The notes under the pieces were generated by a model. It searched no databases. It had not been told where the DNA came from and worked only from the letters and a program-made list of their open reading frames with translations. The translations under genes were made by a program, and so were the position numbers. From Aquimarina mycalae (GTDB lineage: Bacteria; Bacteroidota; Bacteroidia; Flavobacteriales; Flavobacteriaceae), in assembly GCF_029906345.1 (NCBI RefSeq), contig NZ_JARYGY010000012.1, forward strand, positions 1-51,343: a DNA stretch of 51,343 nucleotides, given 5' to 3'. Below, piece by piece: positions 34,971 through 44,170 of this stretch. Each line of letters starts with the position of its first letter. The stretch's first letter is position 1.

Positions 34971-35456
34971 TTAGTGTATCCGATCAATATGGCAATTATA
35001 ACAACCAGGATTGGCATTGTGTATATGTAAATATTTGATCTCTAAATTGTCAAAAAAATCTTGAATGACTTCAAGTAACTTGATTCCGTGAACGGTTATA
35101 GCGTTCATCATTATCCCATCATCATTATATCCTCTAACGGAAAGGAGTCTATGAGTAAGCATAAAAGGAATTTCATTAGGTTTTAACCTTATGTTTTTTT
35201 GATTTTTTCTTACATATATAGGTCCAGAAGCTTTATAAGGTGAACTTACATTATGATGTTGATACGAAAATAGGATTACTTCTTCTCCAATGTTTGCGTC
35301 TTCTAAACTTACCCGACAAGGAACCCCTGGTTTTTTATCTACGATAATTCTTGCACTATTTTGCTTTCTTAATTCTGAATCAGCGTATAAAAACAGATGG
35401 CTAATCTGATGTTGATCGATAGCTTTAATTTGAAAGTTGTGGCGTATAATATTCAT
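34971..35456 (-). CDS. DUF1203 protein
   Basis: 161 residues matching the DUF1203 family. The hallmark segments are PCRVSLEDANIGEEVILFSYQHH, split by family gaps, followed by SPYKASGPIYVR and, near the C-terminus, NANPGCYNCHIDRIH with paired cysteines. The family is widespread and uncharacterised; the PCR...SGPI(Y/F)VR core suggests a small soluble enzyme or ligand-binding fold. It is monocistronic: 153 nt separate it from the CutA-like gene and 167 nt (with the purA terminator) from purA. Confidence 0.85.
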   Translation of the reverse strand: MNIIRHNFQIKAIDQHQISHLFLYADSELRKQNSARIIVDKKPGVPCRVSLEDANIGEEVILFSYQHHNVSSPYKASGPIYVRKNQKNIRLKPNEIPFMLTHRLLSVRGYNDDGIMMNAITVHGIKLLEVIQDFFDNLEIKYLHIHNANPGCYNCHIDRIH

Positions 35457-35560
35457 TTTTAAATGTATTTACTATTTGCCCAAAATTCGTTTAAAAGAAG
35501 CTTTCACCCAATCCGATTATTGCGGTTTTACTATATATAATCTTAATCTATATAAAAAGA

Positions 35561-35593
35561 AAATTCCTTAAGCATAATATACTTAAGGAATTT
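35561..35593 (-). terminator. Terminator of the fur-purA operon
   Basis: AAATTCCTTAAG (35561-35572) and CTTAAGGAATTT (35582-35593) form a perfect 12-bp stem with a 9-nt loop. On the minus strand it is followed by T-rich sequence (TTCTTTTTATA). It lies 31 nt beyond the purA stop. Confidence 0.85.
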
Positions 35594-35623
35594 GTTTGAA
35601 TTGTAGTTAATAATACTATTAAA

Positions 35624-36895
35624 CTATCTATGTATTGTTTGAGTTCTATCTGGTCCTACAGAAACAATAGTTATAGGTGTTTCTAGTTCTTTTTCCAGAA
35701 ACTCAATATAGTCATTTAGTTCCTTTGGGAACTGTGACTTATCATTCATTTTAGTAAGATCCTCAGACCACCCTTTCATTTCAGTATATACTGGAGTAAC
35801 ATTTTCTGGTTCGATATTGTAGGGTAGGTGAGTTATAGTTTTTCCTTGATAATTATAAGCAGTGCATACTTTCAAGGTATTAAAACCACTTAGTACATCA
35901 CCTTTCATCATCATTAATTGAGTCACACCATTTACTTGTACTGCATATTTTAAGGCTACCAGATCTAGCCATCCACATCTACGAGCTCTGCCTGTTGTAG
36001 CACCAAATTCATTACCTACACGTCCCATAGTCTCTCCGTCTTCATCAAACAGCTCTGTAGGAAATGGTCCACTACCTACTCGTGTAGTGTATGCTTTAAA
36101 AATACCAAATACTTCTTTGATTTTATTAGGAGCAACACCCAATCCTGTACAAGCACCAGCGGCTGTAGTATTAGAAGAGGTTACAAAAGGATATGTTCCA
36201 AAATCAATATCCAATAAAGATCCTTGGGCTCCTTCTGCTAGTATTTTCTTACCTTCTTTTTGTGCTTGGTATAGATACTCTTCGCTATCAATAAATGTAA
36301 GAGATTTTAGTGTTTTTACAGCTTCAAAGAACTCATTTTCTAGCTCTTCGAGATCGTATTCTATTTTTGCATCATAGAAATCAATCATGGCTTCGTGCTT
36401 ATTTGCCAAATTACGATAACGTTCTTTCCAATCACTTAGTTCTAAATCTCCAACACGAATACCATTTCTACCAGTTTTATCCATATATGTTGGACCGATA
36501 CCTTTTAATGTAGAGCCGATTTTGGCTTTTCCTTTAGAAGCTTCGGATGCAGCATCAAGAATTCTGTGAGTTGGTAATATTAAATGTGCTTTTCTTGATA
36601 TTACTAGTTTAGACTTATAGTCTAAATTAAACTTAGCAAGATTGTCCAACTCTTTTTTGAAGATTACTGGGTCAATTACAACACCATTACCAACTAAGTT
36701 GATTGCTTTATCGTGAAAAATCCCACTTGGGATTGTATGTAATACATGTTTGATTCCGTCAAATTCCAATGTGTGACCTGCATTAGGACCTCCTTGAAAT
36801 CTAGCTATAATATCATAATTTTTTGTAAGAACGTCTACAATTTTTCCTTTACCTTCGTCTCCCCATTGAAGACCAAGTAATAAGTTTACCGCCAT
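35624..36895 (-). CDS. purA: Adenylosuccinate synthase
   Basis: 423 residues, full length for PurA. It converts IMP, aspartate and GTP to adenylosuccinate, the first committed step to AMP. The N-terminus carries the GTP-binding loop GLQWGDEGKGKIVD with D13 and K16 of the catalytic set, followed by the conserved FQGGPNAGHT. The Gly-rich STLKGIGPTY, the IMP-binding TTGRARRCGWLDLV and the C-terminal VSVGPDRTQT are all present. Its ATG overlaps the stop of the Fur-family gene by 1 nt (TAATG), so it depends on coupled translation from that gene. Confidence 0.97.
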   Translation of the reverse strand: MAVNLLLGLQWGDEGKGKIVDVLTKNYDIIARFQGGPNAGHTLEFDGIKHVLHTIPSGIFHDKAINLVGNGVVIDPVIFKKELDNLAKFNLDYKSKLVISRKAHLILPTHRILDAASEASKGKAKIGSTLKGIGPTYMDKTGRNGIRVGDLELSDWKERYRNLANKHEAMIDFYDAKIEYDLEELENEFFEAVKTLKSLTFIDSEEYLYQAQKEGKKILAEGAQGSLLDIDFGTYPFVTSSNTTAAGACTGLGVAPNKIKEVFGIFKAYTTRVGSGPFPTELFDEDGETMGRVGNEFGATTGRARRCGWLDLVALKYAVQVNGVTQLMMMKGDVLSGFNTLKVCTAYNYQGKTITHLPYNIEPENVTPVYTEMKGWSEDLTKMNDKSQFPKELNDYIEFLEKELETPITIVSVGPDRTQTIHR

Positions 36896-37362
36896 TAGTT
36901 TTCTTGATTAGTTGGTTTCTTTTTAGTTCCGTAGAAATACAATGAATGATTTGTAATATCTACATCAAAAATTTCCTCGATTGTTTTTTTTATGGATTGA
37001 ATTCTTGGATCACAAAACTCCAGTACTTCACCACTATCCGTAAGGATTAGGTGATCATGTTGCCTGTCGAAATATGATTTTTCGTATTGTGCCTGACTTT
37101 GACCAAATTGATGCTTTCGAACCAGTTTGCAATCCAGTAGAAGTTCTATCGTGTTATATAATGTAGCTCTACTTACACGATAGTTTTTGTTTTTCATTTT
37201 GATATATAAAGATTCTATATCAAAATGCTCTTCACTTTCATATATTTCCTGAAGAATAGCATAGCGTTCAGGTGTTTTTCTATGACCATTTTCTTCAAGA
37301 AAACTGGTAAACACATTTTTAACGATATTTTGATCGTTTTGCGTAGTTGTTTTGGTACTCAT
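36895..37362 (-). CDS. Fur-family metalloregulator
   Basis: 155 residues with the Fur winged-helix domain (about 17-90: LEENGHRKTPERYAILQEIY, VSRATLYNTIELL) and a C-terminal dimerisation and metal domain. Histidines HFD (about 47) and QHDHLIL (about 117-120) match the regulatory site. The structural CxxC after HDHL is absent (HDHLILTDSG, only one later cysteine), so it lacks a canonical structural zinc clamp. Its metal (Fe, Mn, Zn) and target are unknown. A promoter -7 element TAACTTTG lies on the minus strand at 37383-37376, 14 nt before the start. The gene overlaps purA by 1 nt, tying a metalloregulator to purine synthesis. Confidence 0.92.
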   Translation of the reverse strand: MSTKTTTQNDQNIVKNVFTSFLEENGHRKTPERYAILQEIYESEEHFDIESLYIKMKNKNYRVSRATLYNTIELLLDCKLVRKHQFGQSQAQYEKSYFDRQHDHLILTDSGEVLEFCDPRIQSIKKTIEEIFDVDITNHSLYFYGTKKKPTNQEN

Positions 37363-37375
37363 ATGCTTAAAAAAG

Positions 37376-37383
37376 CAAAGTTA
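37376..37383 (-). promoter_or_regulatory. -7 element of the Fur-family/purA promoter
   Basis: TAACTTTG on the minus strand matches TAnnTTTG. A TTG at 37410-37408 lies 24 nt upstream, slightly beyond the usual 17-23. Confidence 0.45.
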
Positions 37384-37525
37384 CATTATTTTTTATTAGT
37401 GAGAGACCAAATTATAAATAGTTATCTATGTGCTGTGATAAAAATTCTTTTTAGATCGTTTTTATTTAAAAAATGAAGTTGATTAATATACTTTGAAGCT
37501 TTTGTTTAGGTATAAAGTGAACGTT

Positions 37526-39733
37526 TTATTCTCTAATTACTTTATCAATACCATTTACTTTAGAAAGATTTTGAATTACAGTCTTGAGTGTGTTCTTGTT
37601 TTTTACACCAACTGTTATCTTTCCAGTAAAAACACCATCGTTAGTATCAAAGTTCATATTGTAAATCGCTAAATGCATATTGTTCGATATAATTTGCGTT
37701 ACCTCATTCACCACACCGATATTATCAATTCCGTTGAGACGAATGACAGCTTTGTATACTTCTTGGCTAGAGTCTATCCATTTGGCTTGCATAATACGAT
37801 ATGCATAATTACTCTGCAGTTGCAGCGCATTTGGACAATCTTTTTTATGTATTTTAATTCCTTCATTTACAGTGATAAAACCAAATACATCATCGCCAGC
37901 AATTGGATTACAGCAATTAGATAATTTATACTCCAATTTTTCGGAATCTTTACCAAAAACTAAGAGATCATATTTAGAAGTGATTTCATCTTTATTAAGG
38001 TCTTTTGCATTACCTCTTCGAATTCTGTTTTTAATAAAATTCATAAAGACATTACTACGTGTGGTAGCAAACTCTTTAATTTTCTGATTATCTATTGTTC
38101 CAATTCCAACTCTGTAGAAAAGATCCTGGCTAGTTTTAAGTTTAAAGTATAGCACAAGTTCATTTACCACCTTTTCGCCCATTGTTATTTTTTGTGAGCG
38201 AAGCTTACGTTTCAAGATTACTTTTCCTTCTTCTGCAATTTGTTTCTTTTCATCACGTAAGGCAGATTTTATTTTTGATCGAGCTCTAGCTGTTGTTGCA
38301 TAATCTAGCCAGTTAGAAGAAGGTTTTGATTTCGTAGATGTAATAATCTCTACTTGATCACCACTTTTTAGTTCATGACTAAGAGGTACTAATTTACCAT
38401 TTACTCTGGCTCCTCTTGTTTTAAGCCCAACTTCTGTATGTACACTAAATCCAAAATCCAATGCAGTAGCTCCTTTAGGTAATGATTTTAAATCCCCTTC
38501 TGGAGTAAAAACAAAGATTTCTTTTGCATATAGATTTAGCTTAAATTCTTCTACAAAATCAACGGCATTAGCTTCAGAGTTTTCTAAAGCTTCTTGTAAT
38601 CTATTTAACCATCCATCTAATCCTTGATCTTGTTTTTCTTCTGTATTCTTGTATTTATAATGTGCTGCATATCCTTTTTCAGCAATTTCGTGCATACGTT
38701 CACTCCGTATCTGAACTTCTACCCATTGACTGTCTGGACCAATCACCGTAATATGTAATGCTTCATACCCAGTAGATTTAGGTTGAGAAATCCAATCTCT
38801 AAGCCTAATAGGGTTTGGGCGATAATAATCAGTAACGATTGTATAAATTTTCCAGGCTATAAACTTTTCATTTTCTACATCATCGGACTTGTATATGATT
38901 CTAATAGCAAATTTGTCATAGACTTCATCGAATGAGATATTTTGTTTTAGAATCTTACGTCTTATAGAAAAAATAGATTTTGGTCGCCCTTTGATTTCGT
39001 AGTCAAGTCCTTCTTTATTAAGTCCTTCTTTAATCTTATCAGAGAATCTTTTGATGTAAGCGTCCTGTTCTTCTTTACTTTCCTTTATTTTTTCAAGAAT
39101 GTCTTTGTATACGTCTGGTTCAGTATATTTTAATCCTAAATCTTCTAACTCTGTTTTGATGTTGTATAACCCAATTCTGTGTGCTAACGGAGCATATATG
39201 TATAATGTTTCTGAAGCAATTTTCACTTGCTTATCAGGACGCATAGCATCCATCGTTTGCATATTATGTAAACGATCAGCAATCTTAATGATGATAACCC
39301 TAACATCGTCATTTAAGGTTAATAACATTTTCCTGAAATTTTCTGCTTGTAGAGAAATATCTCTATCCTTTTTTAAGGAAGAGATTTTTGTTAATCCATC
39401 TACAATACGAGCAACGGTTTCACCAAACATTTGCTCAATGTCTACCAATGTATATTCGGTATCTTCTACAACATCATGTAATAATGCTGCAGCAATAGAG
39501 GTTGCATCCAATCCAATTTCGCTAGCTACTATTTTCGCAACTGCAATAGGATGAAATATATAAGCTTCTCCACTTTTACGTCGCTGGTCTTTATGCGCAT
39601 CCACAGCAATATCAAATGCTTGTCGGATTAGTTTTTTATCGTCATTAGTAAGATCACGATAACTAATACGAAGCAATTCTTTATATTGCTTTGTAATTTG
39701 CTTGTTTTCCTGTTCTATAGCGGCTTCGGTCAT
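37526..39733 (-). CDS. Bifunctional (p)ppGpp synthetase/hydrolase
   Basis: 735 residues, the RelA/SpoT homologue that makes and breaks the stringent-response alarmone. HD hydrolase domain: HPIAVA (61-66), H86-D87 and ED (90-91), with the later DRLHNMQTMDAM. Synthetase domain: FDEVYDKFAIRIIYK and the substrate-binding SEVQ-like WVEVQIRSERMHEIAEKGYAAH, split across about 250-370. TGS domain (EIFVFTPEGDLKSLPKGATA), a CC/zinc-finger segment (KLSNCCNPIAGDDVFGF) and a C-terminal ACT domain. The HD motif is intact, so hydrolysis should be active. The gene is preceded on the same strand by the M48 protease (130 nt) and has no obvious terminator. Confidence 0.95.
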   Translation of the reverse strand: MTEAAIEQENKQITKQYKELLRISYRDLTNDDKKLIRQAFDIAVDAHKDQRRKSGEAYIFHPIAVAKIVASEIGLDATSIAAALLHDVVEDTEYTLVDIEQMFGETVARIVDGLTKISSLKKDRDISLQAENFRKMLLTLNDDVRVIIIKIADRLHNMQTMDAMRPDKQVKIASETLYIYAPLAHRIGLYNIKTELEDLGLKYTEPDVYKDILEKIKESKEEQDAYIKRFSDKIKEGLNKEGLDYEIKGRPKSIFSIRRKILKQNISFDEVYDKFAIRIIYKSDDVENEKFIAWKIYTIVTDYYRPNPIRLRDWISQPKSTGYEALHITVIGPDSQWVEVQIRSERMHEIAEKGYAAHYKYKNTEEKQDQGLDGWLNRLQEALENSEANAVDFVEEFKLNLYAKEIFVFTPEGDLKSLPKGATALDFGFSVHTEVGLKTRGARVNGKLVPLSHELKSGDQVEIITSTKSKPSSNWLDYATTARARSKIKSALRDEKKQIAEEGKVILKRKLRSQKITMGEKVVNELVLYFKLKTSQDLFYRVGIGTIDNQKIKEFATTRSNVFMNFIKNRIRRGNAKDLNKDEITSKYDLLVFGKDSEKLEYKLSNCCNPIAGDDVFGFITVNEGIKIHKKDCPNALQLQSNYAYRIMQAKWIDSSQEVYKAVIRLNGIDNIGVVNEVTQIISNNMHLAIYNMNFDTNDGVFTGKITVGVKNKNTLKTVIQNLSKVNGIDKVIRE

Positions 39734-39863
39734 ACCATAAAGTTTTCTTGAAAAGCCCTGTTTTTAATTCGATTGTGTAGTATTTTCAACGTTTACTAAC
39801 TTAAATTTAGTAACCAGTAATAGTTTAAAAGTACAATTAAGAATTGTAACCACCAAGTCTATT

Positions 39864-41105
39864 TTAATCGATTTGTTTTCTTAAATTTTTGATCCTTTGC
39901 AAAAGTGTTGGATGTGAGTAATGTATGAATACCATTGCTGGATGTGGGGTCAAATTACTGAGGTTATTTTTTGATAGCTTTTTTAGACTATTAATTAGCG
40001 CTTCACCATCGTAAGAATTTTTTGCATAGTCGTCTGCTTGGTATTCAAATGCCCTAGATACAATATTCATAATAAGACCTGTAATCTCTGATATAGGACT
40101 ATACAGAATACCAAAAGCTACTAATCCAATATGAAAAGAAGGGCTTTCAACTCCTAAAGCTTCTGATAGGAGTGGATTTGCAATAAAAAGAGACAAAAAC
40201 CATAAAGTAATTCCAGTAAGTAGTATCGATAAAAGAAGATTGATAATTACATGTCTTTTTTTATAATGCCCAACTTCGTGCGCAAGAACAGCTACAATTT
40301 CCTCTTTATTTAAATCTTTGATTAATGTATCATAAAGAGTTATTCTTTTCTCACTTCCTAATCCAGAAAAATATGCATTTGCCTTGGTACTTCTTTTAGA
40401 TCCATCAATTACAAAAATATCTTTTAACTGGAACCCTACGTTTTTAGAATAAGCTTCTATTGTATCTCTTAATTCTCCAGGTTCTAGAGGAGTTTGCTTA
40501 TTAAATAATGGTACGATGAGTTTTGCATAAAACATATTCATAGCTAATGTAAAAATAGAAATTAATGCCCATGCATATACCCAAAAATACTGCCCAGTAA
40601 TTTCATAAAACCACATGATTAAAGCTAATAATCCGCCACCAACAACTATCATCATTAAGATGCCTTTTACTTTATCAATAAAAAATGTTTTAACGGTTGT
40701 TTTATTAAAACCAAATTGCTCTTCGATAACAAAAGTTTTATAATATGAAGCTGGTGAAGAAAAAATATCACTGCCTATCATTATAATACCAAAAAATATA
40801 AGTCCAATTATAATGGGATTATCTGAAAAATTCCTTGCTATTTTATCCACCCAGGCAAACCCATCAAGAAAAAAAAACAGTAACATAATACATAAAGAAA
40901 TCAACGAAGAGACTAGCTTAAATTTATAATTTGCTTCTTTATATGCAATTGATTTTTGATACTCGTCTTCTGGATAAACATCTGCAAGCTCTTCTGGGAT
41001 GTTGTTATTATAATGTCTGGCATTAAGAATATCTAATAAAGAGTCTATAAGAAATACAATAATGATGATCGAAATCAGCAAGTAAAAGAGTAGGTATGAT
41101 GTCAT
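39864..41105 (-). CDS. M48-family Ste24-type membrane endopeptidase
   Basis: 413 residues. Seven or so membrane helices and the zinc motif HEVGH (VLAHEVGHYKKRH, about residue 275), with a third ligand E in FEYQADDYA further on. The N-terminal half (ARHYNNNIPEELADVYPEDEYQKS with helices around) and the conserved FVIDGSKRSTKANAYFSGLG are hallmarks of the CaaX-prenyl protease 1 (Ste24) subgroup. Bacteria do not prenylate most proteins, so the role is probably membrane-protein quality control (HtpX-like), an inference. It sits between the RNA methyltransferase (60 nt upstream) and relA (130 nt downstream), all on the minus strand. Confidence 0.93.
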   Translation of the reverse strand: MTSYLLFYLLISIIIIVFLIDSLLDILNARHYNNNIPEELADVYPEDEYQKSIAYKEANYKFKLVSSLISLCIMLLFFFLDGFAWVDKIARNFSDNPIIIGLIFFGIIMIGSDIFSSPASYYKTFVIEEQFGFNKTTVKTFFIDKVKGILMMIVVGGGLLALIMWFYEITGQYFWVYAWALISIFTLAMNMFYAKLIVPLFNKQTPLEPGELRDTIEAYSKNVGFQLKDIFVIDGSKRSTKANAYFSGLGSEKRITLYDTLIKDLNKEEIVAVLAHEVGHYKKRHVIINLLLSILLTGITLWFLSLFIANPLLSEALGVESPSFHIGLVAFGILYSPISEITGLIMNIVSRAFEYQADDYAKNSYDGEALINSLKKLSKNNLSNLTPHPAMVFIHYSHPTLLQRIKNLRKQID

Positions 41106-41165
41106 TTGTCTAGGTTTGTAGCTTTGGGATTTGTAGGTTTTAGAAAGTTAATGATTTTTTAAGTA

Positions 41166-41972
41166 TCAGACAACAAAATCACGCTGTCGTTTTGCTTCAA
41201 AAATTAATATTCCTGCTGCAACTGAAACATTCATTGAATCTATAACACCACTCATGGGGATTTTAATATTTTGTGTAGTGTTGTTTAACCACGCATCGGT
41301 TAAGCCCTTATCTTCTGTACCAACGACAATTGCAGTGGGTTTAGTATAATCTTGGGTGTAATAATTTTCTGATGCTTGTAGTGCAGCTCCATAAATATTT
41401 ATTTTTTTCTGATTTAAAAAATCTATAATCTCAGAAGTAGATCCAGTAACGACATTATTCGTAAACACGCATCCTACACTAGATCTAATGATATTTGGGT
41501 TGTATATATCTGTTCTTGGATTAGCTATAAATACAGCATCCACCTTTGCAGCATCAGCAGTACGAAGCAAAGCACCAATATTCCCTGGTTTTTCTGGGGA
41601 TTCTGCAACTAAAATTAATGGGTTTTTAGTGCTTAGATTTATGCTATTTAGCGTAAGTTCTTTTGATTGTGCTATTGCCAAAATCCCTTCTGTTGAAGAT
41701 CTGTATGCAAGCTTTTGATATATTTCTGTTGTGATTTCGATTAATTCGATAGCGAGATTATTAATTTCCAAAATTGATAAAACTTCTTCATAAGAAATAA
41801 TACTGGAGCAATAATATATTTGATCTAATATGTATTCGGCAGAAATAGCTAGTGTTATTTCTCGTTTTCCTTCGATAATGAAACGATGTTCTTTTTTACG
41901 AACCTTCGATTTTTCCTTAAGTTGGTTCAGAAATTTGATTTTAGGATTTTGAAGACTTGTTATTCGGCTCAT
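41166..41972 (-). CDS. TrmH/SpoU-family RNA 2'-O-methyltransferase
   Basis: 268 residues. An N-terminal RNA-binding domain (SRITSLQNPKIKFLNQLKEK) precedes the SPOUT knot domain: motif 1 PGNIGALLRTADA, motif 2 AIVVGTEDKGL and motif 3 IPMSGVIDSMNVSVAAGIL, which build the S-adenosyl-methionine pocket. The enzyme methylates the 2'-OH of a ribose in rRNA or tRNA; its specific target cannot be told from sequence. Length and the N-terminal domain place it near the RlmB/TsnR subgroup. It is the first gene of a possible minus-strand unit with the M48 protease 60 nt downstream. Confidence 0.92.
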   Translation of the reverse strand: MSRITSLQNPKIKFLNQLKEKSKVRKKEHRFIIEGKREITLAISAEYILDQIYYCSSIISYEEVLSILEINNLAIELIEITTEIYQKLAYRSSTEGILAIAQSKELTLNSINLSTKNPLILVAESPEKPGNIGALLRTADAAKVDAVFIANPRTDIYNPNIIRSSVGCVFTNNVVTGSTSEIIDFLNQKKINIYGAALQASENYYTQDYTKPTAIVVGTEDKGLTDAWLNNTTQNIKIPMSGVIDSMNVSVAAGILIFEAKRQRDFVV

Positions 41973-42206
41973 TCAATGTATTGGTTTCGTATTTTTGTAA
42001 AATAAGACCAAATAATCTTACTAAACAATTTTGAAGTATAGAATAATTCTTTAATGAGGTCGATCTTATATTACTTCAATCCCAAAAATAGTGCAATTTA
42101 TCCACAGAATTTTGTAAGTGAGCACACTCTTTGTTTTTGTTGAATACCAGTGGTTATCTTTAAAGATAATTGGGCTTATTTAAATTGAATTAAACAAATT
42201 GAAACT

Positions 42207-44144
42207 ATGAATATTCCTGTTAAATCTTTAATACATGTAATTGGCTTTTTATGTGCTGTACAAATAGGAACATCACAAATATGTGATTCCTTTGTAGTAA
42301 CTATACAATCCATTACCAATGAACCTTGTGCATTTGTTCCAGCTGGTAGTGTGGAGATAGAAGTTTCTGGAGGTACTGCGCCTTACATATATTCGATTTT
42401 TGACAATACGAATACCGAGATAACTAATTCGGGTCCTGTATCCAATGACACTTTTAGTTTTACAAACCTGCTTGCAAATGATTATAGGATAGAGGTTGAA
42501 GATGCTAACGCTTGTATTTTGGAAATAGCAGCGGTTGTAGAAACAGAAGAGCTTGTTCTTAATGTTGCTGTTATTGATGTAGTTTGTTTTGGAGATGCAA
42601 ATGGTGAAATTATTTTAGATGTTTTCGGAGGTGGAGGCGAATATACTTATGATTTGGTTGATACTAATACAGGGACTATAATAAGAACAGATGGTGGGCC
42701 AGAAAATTATGTGTTTTTTGATGTAGAGCCAGGAATGTATGATATAATTGCTACTGATATATTTACAGGCTGTAGTGAATCCTTTTTTGTTTCAGTTATA
42801 GAGCCAGAACCATTAGTTTTTACGGTTTCTAATTCTTTCGGTATAAGTTGTGCGGGCGATAATAATGGTGAGTTAACTCTACAGGCAACAGGAGGTGTTC
42901 CTCCATATTTGTATAGTCTCTTTACAAACGGTGTAGAAGTCATTCCAGAATCTACAAATACTATATTTTCTAACCTGCCAGCTGCTGATTACGAAGTTAG
43001 GGTAGTCGATACTAGGGGATGTCTGGAAAGTGTTTCGATACTATTAGAAGAACCAGATGCTTTGGTACTTCAACTTATAGAAGCTAGGGATGCATTTTGT
43101 TTTGGTGATCCAAGTGGAAGTATTACACTAGAAGTAATAGGAGGAGTTCCTCCTTATGAATATACTGTAGATGGCATTATTTATCAAGCATCACCTTCTT
43201 TTACTAATTTAGTTGCGGGTAATTATACTGTTAGTAGTAGAGATAGTAATGCTTGTATGGTAAGTTTTGATGTAACCATTAATAATCCTGATCCAATTCA
43301 GGCAGAAATAGATATAGATTATGTTTCTGTTACGGATAATACCATTGAAATAATTGGAAATGGTGGTTCGCCTCCTTTTGAATATTCGTTAAAACAAGGA
43401 ACTACAATTTTAGAAACTAATACAATAGGGATTTTCAATGTGCAGGAAGGAAATTATATAATACAGTTGGTCGATGTCAATGGATGTATATATGAAAATG
43501 AATTAATTATAAGCTATGAAGATGCAAATCAGGATGGGATTGCCGATAATGATGAAGATGTAAATGGTAATGGAATATTAGATGATGATGATACAGATGG
43601 AGATGGTATACCAGATTATTTAGATGATGATGATGATGATAATGATGGAGTGGATAGTATTGGAGAAATTGACACTTCAGGAAAATCACTATTAAAAATG
43701 CCAGGAGAAAACTTTTTAGATACTGACGAAGATGATATTCCTAACCATAGAGATATGGACGATGATGGAGATGGGATTTTAACAATAGATGAGGATTATA
43801 ATGGAAATGGTGATCCTACCGATGATGATACAGATAATAGTGGAGTAGCTGATTACTTAGAAATAGGAGTAGCCCTTTCTATTCAGGAGTATTTATTATC
43901 GGATAGATTTTCGTTTTTTCCTAATCCTGCAGACACAGATATTAATTTGATATTAGATAATTTAGAAGGTCAATCAATAGAGATTACTTTATTTAATTTA
44001 CAAGGTAAAAGGGTCTTTAATGAAAATTATTCTACGAATCAAAAAGAAATAGGTATTGATGTTTCACGTATTACTCCTGGATTGTATATAGTGAAAATTG
44101 ATAATGGTAAAAATGCAGGAATTAAAAGATTAATTGTTAAGTAA
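42207..44144 (+). CDS. SprB-repeat secreted protein with calcium-type Asp repeats and T9SS tail
   Basis: 645 residues. Signal peptide (to about residue 22). Residues 25-430 hold about five SprB/PKD-like repeats with the pattern C-x-G-D/N-x-x-G-E/S-I-x-x-x-x-x-GG-x-x-P-Y (for example CFGDPSGSITLEVIGGVPPY). An acidic stretch from about 435 to 550 is made of D-x-N/D-G-D-G-I-x-D units (DANQDGIADNDEDVNGNG, DTDGDGIPDYLDDDDDDNDG), like thrombospondin type 3 repeats that bind Ca2+. The C-terminus (FSFFPNPADTDINLILDN ... TPGLYIVKI) is a type A T9SS sorting domain. Surface adhesion or gliding is the likely role, by analogy with SprB. It is a single gene. Confidence 0.9.
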   Translation: MNIPVKSLIHVIGFLCAVQIGTSQICDSFVVTIQSITNEPCAFVPAGSVEIEVSGGTAPYIYSIFDNTNTEITNSGPVSNDTFSFTNLLANDYRIEVEDANACILEIAAVVETEELVLNVAVIDVVCFGDANGEIILDVFGGGGEYTYDLVDTNTGTIIRTDGGPENYVFFDVEPGMYDIIATDIFTGCSESFFVSVIEPEPLVFTVSNSFGISCAGDNNGELTLQATGGVPPYLYSLFTNGVEVIPESTNTIFSNLPAADYEVRVVDTRGCLESVSILLEEPDALVLQLIEARDAFCFGDPSGSITLEVIGGVPPYEYTVDGIIYQASPSFTNLVAGNYTVSSRDSNACMVSFDVTINNPDPIQAEIDIDYVSVTDNTIEIIGNGGSPPFEYSLKQGTTILETNTIGIFNVQEGNYIIQLVDVNGCIYENELIISYEDANQDGIADNDEDVNGNGILDDDDTDGDGIPDYLDDDDDDNDGVDSIGEIDTSGKSLLKMPGENFLDTDEDDIPNHRDMDDDGDGILTIDEDYNGNGDPTDDDTDNSGVADYLEIGVALSIQEYLLSDRFSFFPNPADTDINLILDNLEGQSIEITLFNLQGKRVFNENYSTNQKEIGIDVSRITPGLYIVKIDNGKNAGIKRLIVK

Positions 44145-44170
44145 ATGATTGTGAAAGTATAAAACCTTCT

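Noticed and set aside
43507..43689. Minus-strand ORF rich in His, Tyr and Leu
   Set aside because: It is the mirror of the GAT-repeat of the SprB-like gene; composition follows the repeat.
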